In this document: piece after piece, positions 56,573-64,000 of the stretch
How the letters are laid out: each line of letters begins with the position of its first letter
How positions within the stretch are numbered: position 1 is the stretch's first letter
DNA from: Massospora cicadina
Taxonomy: Eukaryota; Entomophthoromycota; Entomophthoromycetes; Entomophthorales; Entomophthoraceae
NCBI GenBank assembly: GCA_022478985.1
Contig: JAKSZP010006688.1
Span: 124,001 to 188,000 of the forward strand
DNA length: 64,000 bases
Reading direction: 5' to 3'
Translations under genes and position numbers: made by a program
Notes under the pieces: generated by a model
What the model was told of the DNA's origin: nothing
Seen by the model: the letters and a program-made list of their open reading frames with translations, nothing else
Databases searched by the model: none

Positions 56573-57412
56573 TGTCATGGTCCCATGACATCATAGTGGG
56601 GACTAACCCCAAGGATAAGGCTGAACGCCAGGAGGCCCTGAAGGTGAAATTAAAGGGCCTCCCAGACTTAAAGCATACCCTAGACCAACGCTGGGTATGG
56701 GCAAAATATGCCCAGGTTGGTACTAGTGGGTGCCAAGTGCCCAGCCCCTTACGTTGGTCCAGGCGTTAAAATGGATGCTCTACCAAATTAATGCAGACGG
56801 TTACATTTGATTTGTCAAGGAACGGGGTTTTGAAACCCAATCCATTTACAAAACAATGCATTCAGGTCAAATTCAACTTCAATTGATCAAACGAGTGAAG
56901 TTGGTTTCAGCTTATTCAACTAATTCAGATGGCAGCGTTGCCCTATTGGTGGGTCAGTGCTTGGGCCCACTGTAGTATACCCCATATTCCCCCATCCAAG
57001 TTTAAATGTGTTTTCCCCAACCAACATTCCTTGTTGGTTGACTTCCCAAATAAAATTCCCCCATTTTTACCATTTATATATGTTATTCTGAATGATCCTG
57101 TGCGCAGACCCCTTTGAGGAGGTCTCAATCTCCGTTAAACTTGCCATTTTGAACACAGTAAGGTTATCATATCATGCACCATCAGTTCATCCAGGTCCCC
57201 TCTAACCTGGGTCATTTACCCCATCTCTCAGTGTGCACCATAATATTTTTGGATGGTTATTTATTGCTTTTGTTTGCTTGAGTTATTATTGCTCCAGCAC
57301 CCTCTGCTAGGCAATAATGATTTTTTATTGTAATGGTTGTTCCCTGGCATTGGGCCTGTTCACCGATCACTGCCACGCTGGGAACAGGAGAGTTATAGAC
57401 ACTCTCCTAACA
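56573..57412 (+). repeat. 5' LTR of element H
   Basis: TGTCATGGTCCCATGACATC to CTCTCCTAACA. The first 390 bp correspond to an open frame in the 3' copy. This copy has lost one G at about 56730, so its frame ends early (at 56767). TCATGGTCCCATGA at the start is an inverted repeat. Confidence 0.92.
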
Positions 57413-57600
57413 TTAGTAAACCAACCTCTTGACTCTATGTACATGAACTTTTTCTGTGTGAAACTTTTCCAAAGTGGGAATGGTGGGCGCTGGCTGTGGG
57501 AGTTGGCTGTTATTAGCTTCACCGCAGTTTCCTATTTTTCCTGATGGTTGGAGCAACTTGGCATTATTATGGTTGCCTCTGACTGAGAAAAATCCACCCT

Positions 57601-58130
57601 TCATGCTCATACCTGGTGGATACGGATGCTTCGAGGTCCAAAAGTCATGACTTCCTGACTTTCCGCCAAATTTGTCACTTTCAAATTAATAAACATGTTT
57701 CCCTTCACCCGCACATTCAGCTGATGCCATCAGAATTGGCGCAGATGGGCCTGGGGGTGTTGGCCATGGATAATGTCGGGCATTCCGTTGCTGTTCAAGG
57801 GATAGGGTCATTCACGTCTAAAAGTGCGTTTTATAACAAAAACCTTGTCTCCACCTCTGAACTGTTTATTAGCTCATATGGCCTGGATGAGGACCCTATT
57901 CCTGTATATCAGATTACCCCTGAGAACCCACGTTTGACCCCTACCATGATCTGGGGCACTCAGGAAGTGGAAAAGGAACTTCATTTTAAATATAGTAATG
58001 TATATGCACCTGCAGAAGGTGGGGTGTGATATGTGGCCTCAGTAGTGAGAGTGACCCACTATCCCTCCCCCTTATATGATTCCAACACATACCCTGAAGG
58101 CTTGCTCACACCAGAGGAAGAATTTTAGGG
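57601..58130 (+). pseudogene. Element H leader with a first retropepsin-like motif
   Basis: Reads SYLVDTDASRSKSHDFL at 57605-57655, which resembles the start of a retropepsin (compare LVDTGASNNFIDHDL at 58230) but with DTD for DTG. The frame stays open to 58029: LGVLAMDNVGHSVAVQGIG, NLVSTSELFISSYGLDEDPI and PTMIWGTQEVEKELHFKYSN. The rest is not recognised. It may be an altered duplicate of the protease or a gag remnant. Confidence 0.5.
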
Positions 58131-58214
58131 GAGGTAGTGGCATTTTCTGCTTTGGATAAATCCTATTCTGGATAATTCTTATTGACTGCTACCCCCACAT
58201 CCCCTAGAGGGAAG

Positions 58215-58450
58215 TTCACCACAACACTTTAGTGGATACCGGTGCCTCTAACAATTTTATTGACCATGACCTTGCTGACTACCTTGAGTTGAGTTACTCA
58301 CCAGGTGGTATGGTTAGAGGTGGGGCTTCTCAAGGTATCCCTACACTGAACGTCATGGGGTTAGTGGACTACCAGGTGGACGCCTATTGTCTGTCCGACC
58401 ATTTTAAGATATCCAAAACCTCTTGTTCCCCATTATTTTGGGTGTAGAAT
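58215..58450 (+). pseudogene. Element H aspartic protease
   Basis: TLVDTGASNNFIDHDLADYL carries the DTGA active-site motif. GMVRGGASQGIPTLNVMGLV and VDAYCLSDHFKIS follow. The usual second motif appears after a one-base shift near 58430 as PIILGVEWWRKFDVRTNL, so the domain continues into the next frame. Confidence 0.88.
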
Positions 58451-59445
58451 GGTGGAGAAAGTTTGACGTCAGGACTAATTTGAAAGAAAACACTCTATAC
58501 TTGTCTTTGGCCAATTGTCACATGTTGATTGTTCCTTTGTCAGAGGATAACGCCCAGGGCAAATTACCTCATTGGCCCAATATTCCCACTTTTAAGCTTG
58601 TCCCTTTGCTGAAGCCCTCTGTGGAGGATCCCCTATCGTCCTGTTTGGAGGGGTTGGAATCTTCTTTTTGTGCAGCATACGCTAACACACTTCCTGAGCA
58701 CTCTGAATTTGATTGCGACTTTAAGCTCAATGTGGATCTGGTGCATATATCTTCCCTTATTTACCCATTGACTGTCCGGGAGAAAGAGGCGTTGGATGTG
58801 TGGGTGAAGGAACAGCTAGCCAAAGGTGCAATTTTTCAGCGTACCTTTCCTGTTTGCTCCCCACTTCTCTTTGTTGAGAAGGCTGATGGTACTCTACGCC
58901 CCTGCGTAGACTATGGGAACCTCAATAACATTACTGTACCAGACCCCCATCCCATCCCTTTGGATTCACAGATTGCACGCTATGTGGAGAAGGTGAAGGT
59001 CTTCTCCAAGCTGGATTGCCTCAATGCGATTAATCAGATCCAGATTAAAAAAGGATAAGAGTGTTTAACCGCATTCCATACCAGAAAAGGGATCTTCCAG
59101 TTTTGGGTCATGCCCTTTGGGCTTAAGAATGCCCCTGCTATCTTTCAACGCTGCATTAATTCAGCGTTGGGGGACTTGTTGGGGGTATGCGCGGTTGCCT
59201 ATATGGATGATATCCTGGTGTTTTCCCCTGATCAGGAGTCCCATGAAGTATACCTTAGGCAATTGGTGGAGAGGTTAAGGGCAGCCAGCCTGATGCTGAA
59301 GATTACCAAAAGTGAATTTTTAAGTCCCAGGTCACTTTTCTGGGCAACATCATGTTTGACCAAGGACACATGATAACTCCAGACAAGGAGAAGACAATTT
59401 GTGAGTGGCCCACCCCCACCTCTGTCAAGGAATTAAGAAACTTTT
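58423..59445 (+). pseudogene. Element H reverse transcriptase
   Basis: YPLTVREKEALDVWVKEQLA, SPLLFVEKADGTLRPCVDYG, LNNITVPDPHPIPL, VFSKLDCLNAINQIQI, then a single stop (59056), then CLTAFHTRKGIFQF, VMPFGLKNAPAIFQRCINSA and VAYMDDILVFSPD with the catalytic YMDD. After a shift near 59325 VTFLGNIMFDQGHMITPDKE continues. Nearly complete, broken by one stop and two shifts. Confidence 0.93.
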
Positions 59446-60030
59446 TTGGGGACGTGTACATTGATCAAGAAGTTCATGCCAAATCTTTCTGAGATGGCAG
59501 CTCCCTTATATAAGGCTAGCAGTGCAAAGGTGCTTCAGTGGTCCTCCGTTTTGGAGGATGATTTCCAAGAAGTGAAGTGGACCCTTTTGTCCACGTCTGT
59601 CCTTCACCATGTTGACCCTTCCAAAGAGTTCATTGTGTCTATGGATGCCTCCAACTTTGCCATAGCGGCTACCTTGTTACAAGTAGGCGAAGATGGGATA
59701 GAGCATCCGGTGGGATATTTTTCAAGGAAAATGTCCCTGCCAGAGTTGAATTACGCCCTTTATGACAAGGAGTTACTAGTAGTGGTGGAGGCGCTGAAAT
59801 ATTGGTGTCATCACTTGCATGGCTCTACCCAACCATTCCGTGTACATACAGATCACCATGCCTTGCTGTACTACCATGCCCCTCATGTCCTAACCCCACG
59901 GCAGATTCATTGGCATGAGACCCTTGCCCAATTTGCATTCACATATGAGCTTACCAAGGGCAAGGATAATGGTTTGGCGAATGCTTTGAGCCGCAACCCT
60001 GCTTTAGCACCTGATCCCAAGGAGGTAGAA
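59446..60030 (+). pseudogene. Element H RNase H
   Basis: Part of a 251-codon frame (59446-60201). KEFIVSMDASNFAIAATLLQ has the first Asp, EHPVGYFSRKMSLPELNYAL and YDKELLVVVEALKYWCHHLH the Glu, and FRVHTDHHALLYY the Asp of TDH. All catalytic residues are present. LTKGKDNGLANALSRNP ends the domain with DGLADALSR-like wording in which D is N. Confidence 0.93.
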
Positions 60031-60119
60031 GTGCACAGCATACAGGTTATGATCCCTCCAAATAAAATTCTGTCACAACTTTCCTCTCCCCTGGCCAACG
60101 GACCAGCGCTTGCACCTCT

Positions 60120-61330
60120 GGAAATGCGGAGGAATAGGGTATGTTCAGAAAGGTCGATCTTTCTCAGCCGCTGTCAGACAAATATACTATGGTACTTGTA
60201 AAGAGCGCCTCAAATCAAGAGGATCTATCCAGGGGTTATCATGTAAAGGATGAGATGGTGTGGTTCCAGGGGCGCTTATGGGTTCCTGCTGGGCCACTGC
60301 GCTTGGAAATCATCTGGGACCATCATGATGGAATCACCATTGGTCATCCTGGGAAAGCAAAGACCTTGGAGTTGATACATCGAACCTACAATTGGAAGGG
60401 CTTGCCTGCTCAGGTGGGGCGGTATTGTAAGGAGTGCCTGGTATGCAACCAGATGAAACCCAATTGTCAACCTTTAGCGGGGTTGCTAGTACCAAACCAA
60501 AAGGCTGATGGGCCCTGGACTTCCCTCTCAGTTGATTTCATTGTAGAACTATTTTTCTCTGATGGTTATGATATCCATCATGGTGGTGGTGGACCATTTT
60601 ATAAAGTTTGGCCACTTCATTCCTTGCAGAGCTACAATAACCGCGGCTGAGATGGCTATGATTTTCGTCACCCATGTGTGTTTGCGCTCCATGGGGTTCC
60701 CCAAGAGACTTTTAGTGACCATGGACCTCAATTCACCTCCATCTTTTGGTATGAGTTGTGTAAGCTTCTTAGATTCGCCCTTGCCGTTCAACTGCCTATC
60801 ACCCAAAAGCAGATGGGCAGACTGAAAAAGTGAACCAGTGCTTGAAACAGTTCCTGCGGTGTTACATCGCCGCAGATCATTTGGATTGGGTTTCTTACCT
60901 TCCCATGGCCCAATTTAGTTACAACAGCACATTGCATACCTCGATCAGTTGTTCCCCCTTTTTCGCCATCCATGGCTTTAACCTCGCCTTTAACATAGAG
61001 CCCAGCTGTGGGTCTAAGATTGAAGCGGTGGTGGACTTTTCCAAGACAATAAAGAAGGTCCACCAGGGTTTCCAAAAGCTTGGAGGCGGCAATGCAAGTG
61101 TATAAGGAGAACGCTGATGGGAAGCGCCAAGTGGGTCCTGCGTACAAGGAAGGGGATCTTGTGATGCTTGATGCTTGTAACATCCCTATCAAGCAGCCTT
61201 GCAAGAAGCTAGGACCAAAGAGGATTAGCCCCTACCGCATTGTTAGAAAGGTGGGACATGCCTAATACCAGCTAGATCTTCCCCCTTCATTTCAGATCTT
61301 CTCAGTGTTTCATGAGAGCAAACTGACATT
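60120..61330 (+). pseudogene. Element H integrase
   Basis: Zinc region: HHDGITIGHPGKAKTLELIH and CKECLVCNQMK, which gives the HHCC set. Core: GPWTSLSVDFIVELFFSDGY (first Asp), VVVDHFIKFGHFIPCRATIT, then a frame with TFSDHGPQFTS (second Asp; reads FSDHG) and YHPKADGQTEKVNQCLKQFL (Glu). FSYNSTLHTSISCSPFFAI and AYKEGDLVMLDACNIP with RISPYRIVRKVGHA follow. Shifts near 60135, 60560, 60710, 60830 and 61080 break it. Catalytic residues are all visible in separate frames. Confidence 0.9.
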
Positions 61331-61374
61331 GTTTGAGGGCCCCCACCAGAGACTCCTGAGGCATATCTCATGGA

Positions 61375-61600
61375 TGGGGCACTAGAGTGGGGGGTGGAAG
61401 AAATAGTTGCCTCCCACCGCATTAAAAGAAGACTGGAGTACCTGGTATCCTAGAAGAGCTTTGACGCTTCAGAGAACAGATGGGTTCCAGCATGCAACTG
61501 TGTGCATGCCCAAGATCAGATTGAAGCCTTCCACGAGCATTTCCCCCATGCTGCCAGATCTCAACCCAAACCAACCGTTGCCGCCATGAAGTTGTCCACT
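61375..61600 (+). pseudogene. Element H chromodomain and pol C-terminus
   Basis: LEWGVEEIVASHRIKRRLEY, LVSWKSFDASENRWVPACN and DQIEAFHEHFPHAA form a chromodomain with its aromatic cage positions and C-terminal helix. The frame continues MKLSTAHKNFTLAQAPRG to a stop six codons inside the 3' LTR. The linker resembles that of E (MAIKLPKAHKNLALVQF). Confidence 0.85.
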
Positions 61601-61652
61601 GCCCACAAGAACTTTACCCTTGCGCAAGCCCCTAGAGGGAGGTTGAGCCCCG

Positions 61653-62072
61653 TTGGGAGGAGAGTTAATGTCATGGTCCCATGACATCATAGTGGGGACT
61701 AACCCCAAGGATAAGGCTGAACGCCAGGAGGCCCTGAAGGTGAAATTAAAGGGCCTCCCAGACTTGAAGCATACCCTAGACCAACGCTGGGTATGGGCAA
61801 AATATGCCCAGGTTGGTACTAGTGGGGTGCCAAGTGCCCAGCCCCTTACATCGGCCCAGGCGTTAAAACAGATGGTCTACCAAATTAATGCAGACGGTTC
61901 CATTTGGTTCATCAAGGAACGGGGTTTTGAAACCTGTTACATTTACAAAACAATGCATTCAGGTCAAATTCAACTTCAATTGATCAAACGAGTGAAGTTG
62001 GTTTCAGCTTATTCAACTAATTCAGATGGCAGCGTTGCCCTATTGGTGGGTCAGTGCTTGGGCCCACTGTAG
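61653..62072 (+). CDS. LTR-encoded ORF, element H 3' copy
   Basis: Open frame of 139 codons beginning just before the LTR and covering its first 390 bp: NPKDKAERQEALKVKLKGL, PDLKHTLDQRWVWAKYAQVG, PLTSAQALKQMVYQINADGS, GQIQLQLIKRVKLVSAYS. The pattern DLxHxxDxRWVxA...LTSAxxL and the spacing to the G-x-(I/K)-x-L/E-L block match the E and G copies. It lacks the Cys/His tail seen there. Function unknown. Confidence 0.5.
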   Translation: MGGELMSWSHDIIVGTNPKDKAERQEALKVKLKGLPDLKHTLDQRWVWAKYAQVGTSGVPSAQPLTSAQALKQMVYQINADGSIWFIKERGFETCYIYKTMHSGQIQLQLIKRVKLVSAYSTNSDGSVALLVGQCLGPL

Positions 62073-62519
62073 TACACCCCGTATTCCCCCATCCAAGTTT
62101 AAATGTGTTTTCCCCAACCAACATTCCTTGTTGGTTGACTTCCCAAATAAAATTCCCCCATATTTTCCATTTATATATGTTATTCCAAACAATCCTGTGC
62201 GCAGACCCCTTTGAGGATGTCTCAAGCTCCGTTAAACTTGCCATTTTGAACACAGTAAGGTTATCACCTCATGCACCGTCAGTTCATCCAGGTCCCCTCT
62301 AACCTGGGTCGTTTACCCCATCTCTCAGTGTGCACTGTGACATTTTTGGCTGGTTATTTATCGCTTTTCTTTGCTTGATCTATTATTGCTCCAGCACCCT
62401 CTTCTAGGTGATAATGATTTTTATTCTAACGGCTAGTTCCCTGGCTTTGGGCCTGTGAACCAAGCACTGCCACGCTGGGAACAGGAGAGTTATATACACT
62501 CTCCTAACACCCCATAACA
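61679..62519 (+). repeat. 3' LTR of element H
   Basis: TGTCATGGTCCCATGACATC to CTCTCCTAACA, preceded by the purine tract GGGAGGAGAGTTAA. Differs from the 5' LTR by several dozen scattered substitutions and one or two indels. Confidence 0.92.
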
Positions 62520-62529
62520 GCATGAGGTC

Positions 62530-63880
62530 AGAGGAGGGAAAGTGCAGGAAAAAAGGTGTCAGATCAAGTCAAAGTTGCCAAGCAAGAGGAAGCGACATGC
62601 TAGTTTATCTAAGTTATATTTCCAAATATTTTTAATGGCAAAATGAACACCAAACTGATGATAATTATCAGGGATAAGAGCCCCTGAGAGTTGAGGGATG
62701 CTGCATAGGAGCTGCGGTGGAATGAGGCAAAATGAGATTTGGTAGAGTCAGTGGAATAGGCTGCAGCATGTGGGGCATGTTTAAACTAAAGGGGAGGGTA
62801 AGACCAGAGCGGAAAACAGAGTCTGGACATCGTGGAGGTTTCAATAAGTGTTTTATTAATAATATTGAACACAAAAGTATGGAAAACTTTAACAAATATG
62901 CCCTAAACTTTATTAAAATTTAACTGTTTAGCTGAGAAAATCAAATCTTTCTCATCTTGGGCATGAAATTTAAAAGGAAGATTTGTGATATTTTTAAAAA
63001 ATTGATGAAAACCTATGCAGGCCATAAAATCTTTGTCTTTTAGAAAATTGAGATTTTGCAAATTTGGCCAAATTCTAAGAGCTCATACTGGCTTATTTTC
63101 TTATTCAACTGATTTTCACCAAATTTTGATCTCTATAGCATTGTTTCCCTCAGCCCTGGCTGGCAAAGACAGAACCCTTTTTGGCAAATGACCTTAAAGA
63201 GGTCATTGGTGATTCTTAAGGGTTCTGGCCTTGAATCCAAGGGATTTTTGGGCTTAGCCTTGGTGGGTCATTCTACATCAGAAAAAATCTTACTAACTGT
63301 GACAAGCAGGATATTTTGGTAAACACCAAAAATAACTTGAACTTTTGCCTAAAAGAAAAAGTTTCAGTACTCTTTTTCTTTTAGGCCTCCAGTTCAGTGC
63401 TTACTATTTCACTAATATCTCCCTGAGATTTTAAGTTAATGACCCACAACAATATTGTTCATATAAATGCATCCAAAGCAAGACAGTACTTAGAGGTTAT
63501 AAGATATTTGCAAATTATCATGGCCAATTCAGTGAATTATATTAGGTGATATGTATTGCTACGTTACTTTCACCACTCATACTATATCTTTTATCTATAA
63601 AAAATGTGCAGCACATAAATAAACTAATGATTGTTTTATAACTTACTAAGATTGAACTATATTGATGTAAAATTCAATACCATCTTAATTTTTACATCAG
63701 TTTTTGCAACTTCACTAATATTGGCTTAAACTTCAAGTTTATTAATAGATCTGCCCACTAGAAAAATAATTTGCTAATTTAAATGTCCTGCCTTTAAGTT
63801 TTTTTTAAAGATGTACATATATTTTTATATTTAATCTCAATAAGCATCCCTTATATAATATCACATTAGCTGTGGTCAAA
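62530..63880. other. AT-rich sequence right of element H
   Basis: No gene or repeat recognised. Short frames at 62668-62895 (minus) and 62732-62923 (plus) show no domain. Confidence 0.6.
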
Positions 63881-63883
63881 TCA

Positions 63884-63956
63884 GGGGGTGTGGCATAGTC
63901 AGGATGGCGCTCCACTATTGCCCCTCATGATGCAGGTTCAAATCCCACCGTGGCAG
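63884..63956 (+). ncRNA. tRNA-like sequence (SINE head or tRNA pseudogene)
   Basis: An A-box-like TGGCATAGTCAGG (63891-63903) and a B box GGTTCAAATCC (63935-63945) have tRNA spacing. Acceptor and T stems do not pair well, so it is not a functional tRNA. The window ends 44 bp later, so a SINE body cannot be judged. Confidence 0.5.
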
Positions 63957-64000
63957 AAATTGCATTTCTGTGCCAAGAGTATATCAATAATGTTGATTTG

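Larger units (their letters stand above)
56573..62519 (+). mobile_element. Chromovirus H
   Basis: LTRs of 840 and 841 bp, about 95% alike by eye. Flanks CCCCT (56568-56572) and CCCCA (62520-62524), one mismatch. Internal order: a retropepsin-like segment, protease, RT, RNase H, integrase, chromodomain, purine tract. No capsid or zinc-knuckle gag lies between LTR and protease (about 800 bp). It interrupts LTR G. Confidence 0.93.
55294..62529 (+). repeat. LTR G (E family), split by element H
   Basis: Own sequence is 55294-56572 and 62525-62529. It starts TGTAAGTCTAGGGGAACGTC like the E LTRs and ends CCACTCCCCATAACA after removal of H. It is well diverged from E but keeps AGGTGACCTCGCCCATGTGG and GGGGTGGCCTTGGGAGGTTC. 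No internal element genes adjoin, so it is a solo LTR or relic. Flank duplication is not clear (GAAGG, GCATG). Confidence 0.75.

Overview
This is a eukaryotic, transposon-saturated stretch with one recognisable cellular gene, a glutathione-dependent formaldehyde dehydrogenase at 52184-53550 on the minus strand. Its eight visible exons are separated by introns of only 35-42 nt with GT-AG ends and TACTAA-like branch sites. Together with Ty3/Gypsy chromoviruses, a LINE with a CCHC ORF1, and pogo and piggyBac-type MITEs, this points to a fungus with an expanded genome. I cannot place it more precisely. There is no rRNA gene, no CRISPR and no prokaryotic operon.

Layout. 1-9100: a Gypsy element (A, 518-6638, TSD ATCTG) sits inside the reverse transcriptase of an older Gypsy copy (B). 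9196-39550: an unidentified, decayed minus-strand coding region (X) is cut into pieces by a solo LTR (C, 10909-11963), a minus-strand LINE (13160-18390) and Gypsy element D (18557-37637, TSD GATGG). D carries chromovirus E (21203-27192), a solo LTR (29093-29668, TSD ATAGA) and minus-strand Gypsy F (30811-37254, TSD GAAGT). 39551-47401: a possible solo LTR, a LINE-family 3' remnant, a pogo-type MITE, and a short LTR element (42363-47401) that holds a 1.5 kb solo LTR, which in turn holds a 1.9 kb ORF1-only LINE with a 16-bp TSD. 47402-55293: AT-rich unique DNA with a second C-family LTR (minus), a piggyBac-type MITE, the dehydrogenase and a tRNA-derived SINE. 55294-62529: an LTR (G) of the E family, split by chromovirus H (56573-62519). 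62530-64000: AT-rich DNA ending in a tRNA-like sequence.

Two observations stand out. First, the LTRs of E, G and H contain protein-coding sequence conserved at the amino-acid level. In E's 3' copy it is fused in frame to the pol chromodomain. Neither E nor H has a normal gag between 5' LTR and protease. Second, one LINE family has an ORF1-only copy plus 3'-end fragments of 24-51 bp, each flanked by its own target-site duplication, and one of these is proven by an empty site in the sister LTR.

Nearly all transposon ORFs carry stops and frameshifts, so most are annotated as pseudogenes. Boundaries come from reading repeats and junctions by eye. Those with matching TSDs are exact or nearly so; the others are approximate.
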